Assembly: GCF_008087665.1 (NCBI RefSeq)
Contig: NZ_CP042912.1
Coordinates: forward strand, 2,356,001-2,420,000
Source: Mariniblastus fucicola
Lineage (GTDB): Bacteria; Planctomycetota; Planctomycetia; Pirellulales; Pirellulaceae
Reading direction: 5' to 3'
Length of the DNA stretch: 64,000 bases
In this document: piece after piece, positions 51,630 through 61,129 of the stretch
Layout: every line of letters starts with the position of its first letter
Numbering within the stretch: position 1 is the first letter of the stretch
Notes under the pieces: generated by a model
Database searches by the model: none
What the model was told of the DNA's origin: nothing
What the model saw: only the letters and a program-made list of their open reading frames with translations
Program-made: the position numbers and the translations under genes

Positions 51630-51866
51630 AAACCTCAAGGCGAAGCATCTAAACTTCACGACGAAGCTGCTTAAACAAATGACGAAGCCGCGAAACCTCG
51701 CGACGAAGCGGCGCAAACAATTGTTTTAGTGGCTTAAACAAATGGTTTCGCGGTTAAAACTCACGACGAAGCGGCGCAAACAAATGATTCCGTGGCGCAA
51801 ACAATTGTTTTCGTGGCTAAAACTCACTACGAAGCGGCTAAAACTCACGACGAAGCGGCTTCGTCA
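51630..51866. repeat. 21-bp degenerate tandem repeat, about 11 units
   Basis: The word AAAC recurs at 51630, 51651, 51673, 51693, 51715, 51736, 51757, 51778, 51799, 51820 and 51841, i.e. every 20-22 bases. The unit resembles AAACTCACGACGAAGCGGCTA with alternating CAATTGTTTT(C/A)GTGG variants. On the plus strand the last units are in frame as K-T-H-D-E-A-A, so it may be a decayed coding repeat. Confidence 0.8.
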
Positions 51867-52134
51867 CAAGGTTTAGACCCTACTTCAGCCGACGCTGCTG
51901 TGATTATCGAAACGTCCCGCTGGACCACGGATGTTTCCCCTGGTCTGGCTTGCAGAATGCTCAAGCTGCCAGAGTTTCAAAACTGTCTCGCCGAAAGCTT
52001 TTTCTGGGCGAGAATGTGTCTTGCCAATGCGATTGCCGTGTCGCTGCACTAGCGCGGATCGAGCTGAAATGCTCAGGGGATTGGGGTCAAAAGGCGTCGC
52101 GTTTAATACCCTTTAGCAATTGAAAGAATCTGGG

Positions 52135-52851
52135 ATGAAACGAAGCTATTTACCAACGACCCTGCACGGGTTCAATGACTTTTGCCGTGACTTTTCCAAT
52201 GAGATCAGCAAAGATCCCACGGAGTACGGTTTGACGGCGGACGATGCGGCGGAATACGCGGCGCTGCAAACTGCGTTTGAAACTTCTTACGATACGTCGC
52301 TCAGCCCGATGACGCGGACGCCTTATCTCGTGGAGATGGTCAGGCAGTTGCGTGCCGAGCTAACGACGTTGACTCGCCGATTGGTGGAATTGTGTCAGGC
52401 CGCGGCGAATATGACGGATGCGAAACGACGCGCGCTGGGGATCACGATCCGCAAGAGCCCGACTCAGCATCCTGCGCCGCAAACATGGCCGTTGGTGGAG
52501 GTGCGTTCGCAGCGACAGAATACGGTTAAGTTCAATTTGCGCGATGTTGAGTTGCGTAGCGGTCGGACGCGTAAGCCTGCTGGGGTGAGTGGCGCGATGA
52601 TTTATACGTTTATTGGTGATCACCCGCCGGCTCAGCTGAGTGACTGGTCGGCGTGGGGGACGGTGAGCAAGTCGAGTTGCGAGGTCACGATGCCAGATTC
52701 GACTCCGTTTGGTGCGAACTTGTGGGTGGCTGCTACGTGGCTGAATACGCGTCTGGAAAGCGGCCCGTTGGGTGATCCGGTTTCGATCCGCTTGGGCGGC
52801 GGTGTGGTGCAGACCAGCGATGGGGAATCGGAAACGGTGGAGACGGTGTGA
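52135..52851 (+). CDS. Conserved-looking hypothetical protein with FnIII-like end
   Basis: 238 residues from ATG 52135 (a TTG at 52120 would add five). The N-terminal half is helical (D-D-A-A-E-Y-A-A-L-Q-T-A-F-E-T-S-Y, L-R-A-E-L-T-T-L-T-R-R-L-V-E-L). The C-terminal half reads as a fibronectin-III-like domain ending N-L-W-V-A-A-T-W-L-N-T-R-L-E-S-G-P-L-G-D. Not part of the integron: no attC follows it, and it lies on the plus strand. Confidence 0.78.
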   Translation: MKRSYLPTTLHGFNDFCRDFSNEISKDPTEYGLTADDAAEYAALQTAFETSYDTSLSPMTRTPYLVEMVRQLRAELTTLTRRLVELCQAAANMTDAKRRALGITIRKSPTQHPAPQTWPLVEVRSQRQNTVKFNLRDVELRSGRTRKPAGVSGAMIYTFIGDHPPAQLSDWSAWGTVSKSSCEVTMPDSTPFGANLWVAATWLNTRLESGPLGDPVSIRLGGGVVQTSDGESETVETV

Positions 52852-52905
52852 GGTGAGCTTGGATAGCGGGATGTGTTTCGGGTCGCAGTGCGTTTGACGC
52901 ATTGC

Positions 52906-53535
52906 GGCTTTTTTTGTTGGGGGGAAGGTGGCATAGGCTTCCAGCCTGTGAACGCGCTGTGTTGGATTGATGGCAGGCAAGACGCTTTGTTCGCGAAAGG
53001 CGTTGAGTGGGGCCCGCGAATGACGCGAATGGGACGCGAATTGAATGCAATGACAGGCTGAAAGCCTATCCCACCAAGGACGTCCACGAATCACACGATT
53101 CGGCACGAATGAGTGCGGGGAGACGGGGGAAGCCACGGATGGACACAGATTGACACAGATGAGGTGCTTGGATCTGTGGCTGTTTCGTATTGTGGGAGTT
53201 GGGGCCCGCGAATGACGCCAATGGGGCGCGAATTAAAATGCAATGACAGGCTGGAAGCCTATCCCACCAAGGTCGTCCACGAATCACACCAATCCGCACG
53301 AATGAAAGGTGGGGTGATGGATGTTGGGCTCACGCAATGGCGCAAGGTTTGGATGGAGTGCTGCTGCATGTCCTTTGCGCCTCTGCGCCTTTGCGTGAGG
53401 CATTGGTTGCACTGGATCTGTGCTTATCTGTGTGCATCTGTGGCTTTTAAAAAATTCAAGCGACGGGAATGACACGAATTGAAATGTAATGAATGACAGG
53501 CTGGAAGCCTATCCCACCTTTGCTGGAATCCTGTC
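52906..53535. repeat. Interspersed repeat block 1
   Basis: No gene. Short phrases recur: GACAGGCTGGAAGCCTATCCC (53050, 53243 and 53493 areas), CGTCCACGAATCACAC, GCGAATGACGC(G/C)AATG and CTGCGCCTTTGCGTGAGGCA. The same phrases occur in blocks 2 and 3, there partly reversed. Confidence 0.75.
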
Positions 53536-53550
53536 CCGCCGTTCGCCTTC

Positions 53551-54078
53551 TTATTGCCCAAAAAACTTCACGACCTTCGTTCCGGCGATATCGTCGTGCA
53601 AACATTTGCGGCTTTCTCTGAAGATCAACAATGCGTTGACAATAGATATTACGCCGCCGATATAGGGAATTGAATAGATGAATGCCATCGCCAGGTATCG
53701 CTTCAGGTACATAGGCCAGAAATCAGGGATTCGACCTTGCTCGTCGAGGATCTGAGTCTTCACGACGAGCTTACCAATCGTCTGCCCCTTGTTGGCTAAC
53801 AGGTAGCCTTGGAGAGCCAGAAATACGAGCTGACTAACTACAAACCCGGAAAGAATGTAACCGATATTGAAGGTGAGGCTTCCCGCTTCCTGAAGGCTTC
53901 CCGCGAAAATCGGAATGATGATCAGGAAGGAGACTGGCATCAGAATCACGATCATCAAGATACTGTCAATGAGCGCACCGACAAACCTGGAACTTCGATC
54001 TGCGAGTTCAGGGCTCATGGACGTGGCTGTGTGAACCGGCATAGCATGCTCAGGAGACTGGAAGGGGTTGTCTGACAT
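53551..54078 (-). CDS. RDD-family membrane protein
   Basis: 175 residues. Starts M-S-D-N-P-F-Q-S-P. R-S-S-R-F-V-G-A-L-I-D opens the RDD domain; helices near 34-60, 70-95 and 138-158; G-Q-T-I-G-K-L-V-V-K-T-Q-I-L-D and D-D-I-A-G-T-K-V-V are the other conserved parts. Role unknown in general (some RDD proteins take part in ion transport). Outside the array, it shows that the NPFQSP start is a host feature. Confidence 0.85.
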   Translation of the reverse strand: MSDNPFQSPEHAMPVHTATSMSPELADRSSRFVGALIDSILMIVILMPVSFLIIIPIFAGSLQEAGSLTFNIGYILSGFVVSQLVFLALQGYLLANKGQTIGKLVVKTQILDEQGRIPDFWPMYLKRYLAMAFIYSIPYIGGVISIVNALLIFRESRKCLHDDIAGTKVVKFFGQ

Positions 54079-54289
54079 TGCGATTCCTCAATTGCTTTCT
54101 GTTTTGGAGTAGGTGCGTCGGTTTACCGCGGATGGGAACGCGAGTGCAGTTTGTTCCATCGGTGGGCTTGGCCATGTTGTGTTGCCACTGTATCAGATTT
54201 GATTGCCGGCGTGTCTTGTGTGGCGGAGGGTGGATGGAGCGGCAGTTGAAATGCTGTCACAGAGATTTTTGTTGGGGGTGGTTTGCCCG

Positions 54290-54691
54290 CGAATGACGCG
54301 AATGCGACGCGAATTTGTTTGTCCACGAATCACACAAATCGGCACGAATGAAAGGTGGGGTGATGGATGTTGGGCTCACGCAATGGCGCAAGGTTTGGAT
54401 GGTGTGCTGCTGCATGTCCTTTGCGCCTCTGCGCCTTTGCGTGAGGCATTCGTTGCATGAGATCTGTGATCACCTGTGTGCATCTGTGGCTTTTAAAATT
54501 CAAGCGACGTGAATGACGCGAATTGAAATGCAATGACAGGCTGGAAGCCTGGCCCACCAAGGACGTCCACGAATCACACGAATCGGCACGAATGAAAGGT
54601 GGGGTGATGGATGTTGGGCTCACGCAATGACGCAAGGTTTGGGTGGTGGGCTGCCGCATGTCCTTTGCGGCTCTGCGCCTTTGCGTGAGGC
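54290..54691. repeat. Interspersed repeat block 2 (ISL3 inserted at its end)
   Basis: Same phrases as block 1 (GCGAATGACGCGAATGCGACGC, GTCCACGAATCACAC, GCGCCTTTGCGTGAGGCA). The block resumes after the IS at 56001 with the continuation of the same phrase (GGGATCTATGCCTATCTG), so the insertion point is exact. The stretch 54079-54289 has no gene either. Confidence 0.75.
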
Positions 54692-54699
54692 ATTTATTG

Positions 54700-56000
54700 G
54701 GTCCATCGCGGAATTTTGTGGGTCCTGTAAAATTCTCCGAGAAGGAGAACGCAAATGCAAGACACGGAACTTTATCAACAGATCCTTGGCATTGAGACGC
54801 CTTGGGAAGTATCGAACGTTGATCTGAACATGGAACTTGGTGAGATCGTCGTTAGTGTGCGTCACGCACAAGGCACGAAGTTCTGCTGCCCTCAGTGCGA
54901 TCAGAAATTGAGCTGCTATGACCATTCTCCATCGCGTCGCTGGCGTCACTTGGACAGCTGCCAATTCAAGACGATGCTGGAAGCTTCGATCCCCCGAGTG
55001 GATTGTCCCGAACACGGCGTGAAACTGGTTCAAGTTCCCTGGTCCAGTCCCAACAGTCGCTTCACGTTGATGTTCGAGGCCTTTGCGATCCGCTTGCTCA
55101 AGGCAACACAAACGATCGAAGGCGCTCGCACGATTCTGCGAACTGGCTGGGAAGCGACCTGGACGATTCTTGAGCGAGCCGTCGAGCGTGGGCAAGCTCG
55201 AAAGCAATCCAGTCCACTGCCTCACATTGGCATCGACGAGAAGTCTTTCAAGAAAGGGCAGAACTACATTACTCTGATTTACGACCTCGACAACAGTACG
55301 GTTGAAGCGATCTCCGAAGGCCACAACAAAGAGGCCGCCAACGAATGCTTTTCTCAACTTTTACCGGGTCAAATCGAAACCGTCGAAGCCATCGCGATGG
55401 ACATGAGCTCTGCTTTTGTGAACGCTGCAAAGTCCAACATTCCCCTGGCAGAAACAAAGATTGTGCACGACCGTTTTCATGTGATGAAGCTGGTCAACGA
55501 AGCGGTAGACAAGGTTCGCAAGCAAGAGAACAAGCGTCTCCGCAGCGAAGGTGACGACACGCTAACAGGGACTCGTTACCTGTTTCTGAAGAACTATGAC
55601 AACCTCAAGGAATCAAGCCAGCAGCGTCTTGATGCGTTGTTTTCTTTCAAACTCGAAACCGGCAAGGCATGGACTTACAAAGAGATGCTTCGCGATCTTT
55701 GGCATCACGACACCGCCAAGGAGGCGAAAGAGTTTTTCAGGTGGTGGTACCGCAAGGTGATTCACACTCGGCTGGAGCCAATGAAGAAGGTCGCACGCAC
55801 GATCAAAACTCGCATCGACAACGTCGTCAGCTACTGCACCTTCAGTGGAATATCAAACGGAGTTGCCGAAGGAATCAACAGCAAGATTCAATCGATCAAG
55901 CGACGAGTTGGCGGCTACAGAAACAGGCAAAACTACAAAACAGCGATCTTCTTTTACTGCGGTGGACTCGACCTCGACCCATAGAGATCCGCGATGGACC
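54700..56000 (+). mobile_element. ISL3-family insertion element, complete
   Basis: 1301 bp with imperfect inverted ends starting GGTCCATCGCGGA on both sides and an 8-bp target duplication ATTTATTG at 54692-54699 and 56001-56008. Intact transposase inside. The MITE at 26869-27025 has the same ends. Confidence 0.92.
54755..55984 (+). CDS. ISL3 family transposase
   Basis: 409 residues, normal length for the family. N-terminal zinc finger C-C-P-Q-C-D...D-C-P-E-H-G, then HTH, then the DDE domain: I-G-I-D-E-K-S-F (first Asp), A-M-D-M-S-S-A (second Asp), H-D-R-F-H-V, and near the end N-G-V-A-E-G-I-N-S-K-I-Q (Glu). GAAGGAGA about 12 nt upstream of ATG. Appears intact. Confidence 0.95.
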   Translation: MQDTELYQQILGIETPWEVSNVDLNMELGEIVVSVRHAQGTKFCCPQCDQKLSCYDHSPSRRWRHLDSCQFKTMLEASIPRVDCPEHGVKLVQVPWSSPNSRFTLMFEAFAIRLLKATQTIEGARTILRTGWEATWTILERAVERGQARKQSSPLPHIGIDEKSFKKGQNYITLIYDLDNSTVEAISEGHNKEAANECFSQLLPGQIETVEAIAMDMSSAFVNAAKSNIPLAETKIVHDRFHVMKLVNEAVDKVRKQENKRLRSEGDDTLTGTRYLFLKNYDNLKESSQQRLDALFSFKLETGKAWTYKEMLRDLWHHDTAKEAKEFFRWWYRKVIHTRLEPMKKVARTIKTRIDNVVSYCTFSGISNGVAEGINSKIQSIKRRVGGYRNRQNYKTAIFFYCGGLDLDP

Positions 56001-56008
56001 ATTTATTG

Positions 56009-56205
56009 CATGGGATCTATGCCTATCTGTGCGCATTTGTGGCCAAAGAAATATCGCTTTTGAATTCCGCCCGCGAATGAATGCAGTATGCTGAAATCGC
56101 GTTCACGACGCTTTCCATTTGTCGATTGCGGCGTATTGCTGTTTACGAAAACCGTCGCGTTCGTGCTACAATAGAATCTTGCAACGGGTTTAGCCAAACA
56201 AGGTT
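56009..56205. other. Intergenic, upstream of the PSCyt1 gene
   Basis: End of repeat block 2, then about 130 bp likely holding the promoter of the next gene; TTGCGG...GCTACAATAG near 56126-56173 could serve, but the spacing is not ideal. Confidence 0.4.
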
Positions 56206-59200
56206 ATGGGTTCGAACAAATACACTCTCGCATTGGTGACGTTGGCGGTTGTTTGGTTGCAGGCGACCAGCACCGATCTGTTGGCGCAGCAGGACGGATT
56301 CACGCCGCAGCAGTTGGAACACTTTGAAAATAAAGTCCGTCCGATTCTGGTCGAACGCTGCTACGAATGTCACGCTGACGGAGAATCGGAAGGTGGGCTG
56401 AGCCTACAGTCGCGGAATGCGATGATCGTCGGCGGCGATGCCGGAGCCGCGATCGTGCCTGGCGATCCGGAAAACAGCTTGCTGATTCAGGCGATCCACT
56501 ACGGCGACGTCTATGAGATGCCGCCGGATTCAAAGATGCCGGATGAAGAGATCAAGATCCTCGAGGACTGGATCCGCGACACTGCTCCCTGGCCCAAGCA
56601 CTCCGATGTCGAAATCGAAACGGCGAAGTCTTTCGACATCGAAGCGCGTGCGAAAGATCATTGGTGTTGGCAGCCCGTCACGCCGCCGCAGTTGCCCGAC
56701 GGCGTTGCTGGATCCGCAGCGATTGACTTTCTGATCGAATCAAAGCTGAAAGAAAAAGGCCTGAATCCAAACGGTCCCGCGAAACGTTCCTCGCTGCTAC
56801 GACGAGTCTGTTTTGACTTGACCGGACTGCCGCCGACGCAAGAATTGACTCAACAGTTCGTCATCGAGCAATCCGTTTCGCTTGAACAGATCATCGACCC
56901 GTTGCTCGAGTCGCCGCACTTTGGCGAACGCTGGGCCCGGCATTGGATGGACTTGTCGCGATACGCGGAAACGCACGGCCATGAGTTCGACTATCCGATT
57001 GCGGACGCGTGGAAGTATCGTGACTATCTGATTCGAGCCTTCAATGCCGACGTGCCTTACGATCAATTCGTGACCGAACATTTGGCGGGCGATTTGCTCG
57101 AATCACCTCGCCGCAATCCGGATTCCGATTTCGACGAATCCGTCCTGGCCACCGGGTTCTGGTTCCTGGGAGAAGCCACGCACGGTCCGGTGGATTCAAA
57201 GGCCGATGAGTCCGCGAGAGTCGACAATCAGATCGATGTGATGTGCCGATCGTTCGTCGGGCTGACCGTTGCCTGTGCTCGATGTCACGATCACAAATTC
57301 GATGCCATCTCGACGCAGGACTACTACGCGTTGTCCGGATTTTTGCAGAGCTCGCGAAAGTATCGTGCGGTGGTCGACAAGGATCGAGTTTTCGAAAACG
57401 CTGCTAGGAAGGTTGCTCCGATTCGACACCGTTTTGCGACGCTAACGGAAGCCTTTCGCGATTCGCTGGCCAACACTGATGTCGACGTCGCGGCCAATCG
57501 TTTGCAAGTGGTTCTGTCGGGCGACGACGATGCGAAGAAAGAGAAACTGAGTCAGGCCATCGCCAGTGCGCCCGTCCTCAATCGCCACCCGGAGTACGTG
57601 GAAGTTGACCTGGACGCGATCGACCCCGAAGTCATTTCCAACACGGAAGTCCCGCTCGACCCACGGTACTGGAAAACGGAAGGCCAGGCGTTTGCCAATG
57701 CTGGCCCGTCGATGATTGTCGGCGAGTCGCTGCAATGGCCTCATCCGAACACGATCTCCAGTGCCGGAAATGGAATGAAGTTCGCGGGAATGGCTCACAG
57801 TTCGACTTTCGAGATCAAACACAAATTCATTCACGTTCGCATCAAGGCAAAGAAAGCTCGCGTCGAACTGGTCGTCGACGGTTGTCGAATGCTGGAGCAC
57901 AACGCGATCCTGTTCAACGGGCTGATCCATAAAGACGTGAACCATGACGAATATCAATGGCTGACGATTGGCAAGGAATTGTATCTGCACCTCGGCAGCC
58001 GAGCCTGGTTGGAGTTCACGGATCCGGGCGACGGATATTTTGCGGTGGATCGAGTTGTTATTTCTCCCGACGGTCGTCCTCCACAGGAGGATCCGGCTGA
58101 GGCTGCTGTTACCTGGAAGGATCGAACCGATGGCGATCCGCTGTCGCGAGCCAAGGAGACGTTTGCACTGGTGAAAGACGCCATGCACGGTCCGCACGCG
58201 GAAGAGGTCATGTCGTGGGTGCTAGAATCCGGGCTGGACGAAGTCCTCGTTGGTGGCCCGGTCGGAACTGGAATTCGGGATTGTCGTCAGTCGATCGTCG
58301 ATATCAACAACAAGCTACCGCGTCCGTCGAAAGCGTTGGCGATTACGGATGGATTCCCTGAGAACGAACATGTTTTCGTTCGTGGCAATCACAAAATGTT
58401 AGGCAAGGTTGCTCCGCGACAGTTCCTGACCGCGATCGTTGACGAAGATTCGGGCTTCGATCGTGAAAGCGGTAGCGGACGACTGCGATTGGCCAATCAG
58501 ATCGTCGATCCCTCCAATCCGCTGACCTCACGCGTCATCGTGAATCGCGTTTGGCATCACCTGTTCGGCCGCGGCATCGTGCGTTCGGTCGACAACTTCG
58601 GAGTGCTCGGCGACGAACCTTCGCATCCTGAATTGCTGGACCACCTGGCAGACGGATTCGTGGAAAACGGCTGGTCGATCAAGCGGCTGGTGAAGAAAAT
58701 TCTGCTGACCGACGCCTACCAACGTAGCAGTACGCCATCGGAATCCGGTCAGGAACTGGATCCGGACAATGTTTACCTGTCTCGAACCAACGTGCGACGA
58801 TTGCAGGGGGAAGCCATCCGCGATTCGATGTTGGCAGCCTCAGGGCGGTTGGACAAAAAGATGTATGGGCCTTCGGTTCGCATCCACGTCACGTCTTTCA
58901 TGCAAGGCCGCGGGCGTCCTGGAAAGTCCGGACCGATCGACGGGGAAGGGCGGCGCAGCATTTACATCGAAACGCGGCGTAACTTCCTGTCGCCGATGAT
59001 GCTAGCTTTCGATACTCCGATTCCGTTCAACGCGATCGGACTACGCACGGTCTCCAATGTCCCGGCCCAGGCTTTGATTTTGATGAACGATCCCTTCGTC
59101 CTGCAGCAGGCTGAGAAATTCGCCGGCAAGGCGTTGCAGTCAGCCGACGATGTCGATGGCCGGATCGAGTTCGTTTACTTGAGTGCGATGGCGCGAAAGC

Positions 59201-59343
59201 CGATTGAAAGCGAATTGGAGAAAGCGAAAACGTTCATCACGACGCACGCCAATCGACTGGACGCGGATGTTGATTCGCCGGAAGTTTGGAAGGACTTCTG
59301 TCACGTCGTGTTTAATACCAAAGAGTTTATCTATTTGAATTAG
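56206..59343 (+). CDS. PSCyt1-DUF1549-DUF1553 (PSD1) protein
   Basis: 1045 residues, exported (signal 1-28). R-Cys52-Y-E-Cys55-His56 is the heme site of the planctomycete cytochrome C domain. DUF1549 runs about 155-385 (R-R-V-C-F-D-L-T-G-L-P-P, E-R-W-A-R-H-W-M-D-L-S-R-Y-A, C-A-R-C-H-D-H-K-F-D). A middle beta domain may be lectin-like. DUF1553 runs about 740-1010 (N-P-L-T-S-R-V-I-V-N-R-V-W-H-H-L-F-G-R-G-I-V). Such proteins pair with DUF1501 proteins, as here; they are thought to act on polymers in the periplasm, but the reaction is not established. Confidence 0.95.
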   Translation: MGSNKYTLALVTLAVVWLQATSTDLLAQQDGFTPQQLEHFENKVRPILVERCYECHADGESEGGLSLQSRNAMIVGGDAGAAIVPGDPENSLLIQAIHYGDVYEMPPDSKMPDEEIKILEDWIRDTAPWPKHSDVEIETAKSFDIEARAKDHWCWQPVTPPQLPDGVAGSAAIDFLIESKLKEKGLNPNGPAKRSSLLRRVCFDLTGLPPTQELTQQFVIEQSVSLEQIIDPLLESPHFGERWARHWMDLSRYAETHGHEFDYPIADAWKYRDYLIRAFNADVPYDQFVTEHLAGDLLESPRRNPDSDFDESVLATGFWFLGEATHGPVDSKADESARVDNQIDVMCRSFVGLTVACARCHDHKFDAISTQDYYALSGFLQSSRKYRAVVDKDRVFENAARKVAPIRHRFATLTEAFRDSLANTDVDVAANRLQVVLSGDDDAKKEKLSQAIASAPVLNRHPEYVEVDLDAIDPEVISNTEVPLDPRYWKTEGQAFANAGPSMIVGESLQWPHPNTISSAGNGMKFAGMAHSSTFEIKHKFIHVRIKAKKARVELVVDGCRMLEHNAILFNGLIHKDVNHDEYQWLTIGKELYLHLGSRAWLEFTDPGDGYFAVDRVVISPDGRPPQEDPAEAAVTWKDRTDGDPLSRAKETFALVKDAMHGPHAEEVMSWVLESGLDEVLVGGPVGTGIRDCRQSIVDINNKLPRPSKALAITDGFPENEHVFVRGNHKMLGKVAPRQFLTAIVDEDSGFDRESGSGRLRLANQIVDPSNPLTSRVIVNRVWHHLFGRGIVRSVDNFGVLGDEPSHPELLDHLADGFVENGWSIKRLVKKILLTDAYQRSSTPSESGQELDPDNVYLSRTNVRRLQGEAIRDSMLAASGRLDKKMYGPSVRIHVTSFMQGRGRPGKSGPIDGEGRRSIYIETRRNFLSPMMLAFDTPIPFNAIGLRTVSNVPAQALILMNDPFVLQQAEKFAGKALQSADDVDGRIEFVYLSAMARKPIESELEKAKTFITTHANRLDADVDSPEVWKDFCHVVFNTKEFIYLN

Positions 59344-59353
59344 GCACTGTACA

Positions 59354-59418
59354 TGAGCGGCAAGGCGCTAGCCGCCGGTGAAAACGTAACGGACCGGCGG
59401 CTAGCGCCTTGCCGCTCA
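59354..59418. terminator. 26-bp perfect hairpin between the PSCyt1 and DUF1501 genes
   Basis: Arms 59354-59379 and 59393-59418 pair without mismatch around a 13-nt loop; the arm starts TGAGCGGCAAGGCGCTAGCC. There is no T-run, so it is either a read-through-modulating hairpin or a REP-like repeat. A one-armed, diverged copy is at 62391-62450. Confidence 0.6.
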
Positions 59419-59532
59419 CAATTACCAAACAATGCCTGGTCGACCGGCAAATTTTAGGGGGCGATTGATCAAAGCAACCAATTGCCAGAAGAACCGATCG
59501 CGGACCATCACGGTTGAGAAAGCTAAACGCTC

Positions 59533-60975
59533 ATGAAACGAAACCGAAAAAACTCAGCTCACTGCGGAAACTTCCGTCCAATGGCAATGTCGCGCCGTGA
59601 CATGCTTCGCCAAGCCGCTTGTGGATTCGGAGGCGTGGCTCTATCCAGCATGTTGGCGCAGTCATCGATGGCTGGTTCGCGCGACGTTCCAGTTCTCGGC
59701 GATCCGCACTATCCGGCGAAAGTCAAAAGCGTCATCTTTCTCTACATGGACGGCGGCCCCAGCCAGGTCGATACCTTCGACCCCAAAGAACGGCTGACCA
59801 AAGACAACGGCAAACCCTTCGCCGCCAAACGCGAACCGACTCAGTTCAACAACGCAGGCAACACGCTGGGCAGTCCGTGGAAATTCAACCAGTATGGCGA
59901 ATCCGGAATTCCGGTCAGCGATCTGTTCAAACACGTGGCTCAACACGTCGACGATCTGGCCGTCGTTCGATCGATGACCAGCAATTTCTCTGAACATACC
60001 AATGCCAATTACTTCCTGCACACCGGTTCCGGATTGCAGGGCCGGCCGAGCATGGGGGCCTGGACCAGCTATGGTTTGGGTAGCGAAAATCAGGACTTGC
60101 CAGGCTTCGTCGTGCTCAACGGAGGCCTCGTTCCGCCGGGCGGGTTGGATAACTTCAACAGTGGGTTCCTCCCCGCGGCCTTTCAGGGTTCGACGTTTCA
60201 ATCCGGAGACATGCCGGTCGCCAACATTCTGCCTCAAGAGAAGAAGCCCGGATTGCAGCGAGCGAAGCTTGATCTGTTGGCGTCGCTCGATCAATCCGCG
60301 ATGCAACGCGATGGCGTGCATGATCAACTCGAATCGGCGATCAAAAATTATGAGCTGGCGTTTCGAATGCAATCGGCTGTTCCCGATCTGACCAATCTGG
60401 ACGATGAAACCGCGGCGACAAAAGAAGCTTACGGGATGAACGCGAAATTCGAGCCGACTCAGATTTATGCTCGGCAATGTTTGTTGGCCAGACGACTGGT
60501 CGAACGTGGTGTCAGGTTCATCGAGTTGACTTGTCCCAAAGTCCGCGGTGATCGCTGGGATCAACACGATGGGCTCCGTGACGGACACGAAAAGAATGCT
60601 CTGGCTGTCGATCAACCCATCGGCGCGTTGTTGGCTGATTTGAAACAACGAGGCCTGTTTGAGGAAACGTTGGTGATTTGGACCGGAGAGTTCGGCAGGA
60701 CCCCCTTTGCGCAGGGGAAGAATGGTCGCGATCACAACCCGTATGGATTTAGCTCGTGGTTAGCCGGCGGCGGCATCAAGGGCGGCACCATTTACGGCGC
60801 GACGGACGAATTTGGCTACCGAGCGATCGAAAACAAAGTCGAGATTCACGATCTGCATGCGACAATGTTGCACCTGTTGGGCGTGGATCACGAAAGGCTC
60901 ACGTTTCGTTGGTCCGGTCGCGACATGCGGTTAACGGACGTTCACGGAAAACTGATCGACGGAATTTTGGCTTAG
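59533..60975 (+). CDS. DUF1501 (sulfatase-like) Tat-exported protein
   Basis: 480 residues. S-R-R-D-M-L-R followed by a hydrophobic stretch (residues 20-45) is a twin-arginine signal. The core has F-L-Y-M-D-G-G-P-S-Q-V-D-T-F-D-P-K, R-S-M-T-S-N, V-I-W-T-G-E-F-G-R-T-P and N-G-R-D-H-N-P-Y-G-F-S-S-W-L-A-G-G-G-I-K-G-G, typical of DUF1501 and of the alkaline-phosphatase/sulfatase fold. Located 190 bp behind its PSCyt1 partner; probably co-transcribed. Confidence 0.95.
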   Translation: MKRNRKNSAHCGNFRPMAMSRRDMLRQAACGFGGVALSSMLAQSSMAGSRDVPVLGDPHYPAKVKSVIFLYMDGGPSQVDTFDPKERLTKDNGKPFAAKREPTQFNNAGNTLGSPWKFNQYGESGIPVSDLFKHVAQHVDDLAVVRSMTSNFSEHTNANYFLHTGSGLQGRPSMGAWTSYGLGSENQDLPGFVVLNGGLVPPGGLDNFNSGFLPAAFQGSTFQSGDMPVANILPQEKKPGLQRAKLDLLASLDQSAMQRDGVHDQLESAIKNYELAFRMQSAVPDLTNLDDETAATKEAYGMNAKFEPTQIYARQCLLARRLVERGVRFIELTCPKVRGDRWDQHDGLRDGHEKNALAVDQPIGALLADLKQRGLFEETLVIWTGEFGRTPFAQGKNGRDHNPYGFSSWLAGGGIKGGTIYGATDEFGYRAIENKVEIHDLHATMLHLLGVDHERLTFRWSGRDMRLTDVHGKLIDGILA

Positions 60976-61129
60976 AACTTCAGTTCGTCCGTTAAGGTTC
61001 GCCCGCCGTGGCGGTTCTAGTTGTGGCAAAATTGGTGAGGCTGTCGGTTAGTGAATTTCAAATTCGGTGACCGGCAGCTTTTTTTTGTTGGCTCTGTTCG
61101 GTAGCGACAGAAGACGGCGTCGGTGGGTT

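Noticed and set aside
51792-52052. Plus-strand frame beside attI as a possible integrase remnant
   Set aside because: No tyrosine-recombinase motif (no R-H-x-x-R, no terminal Tyr context); half of it is the 21-bp repeat.
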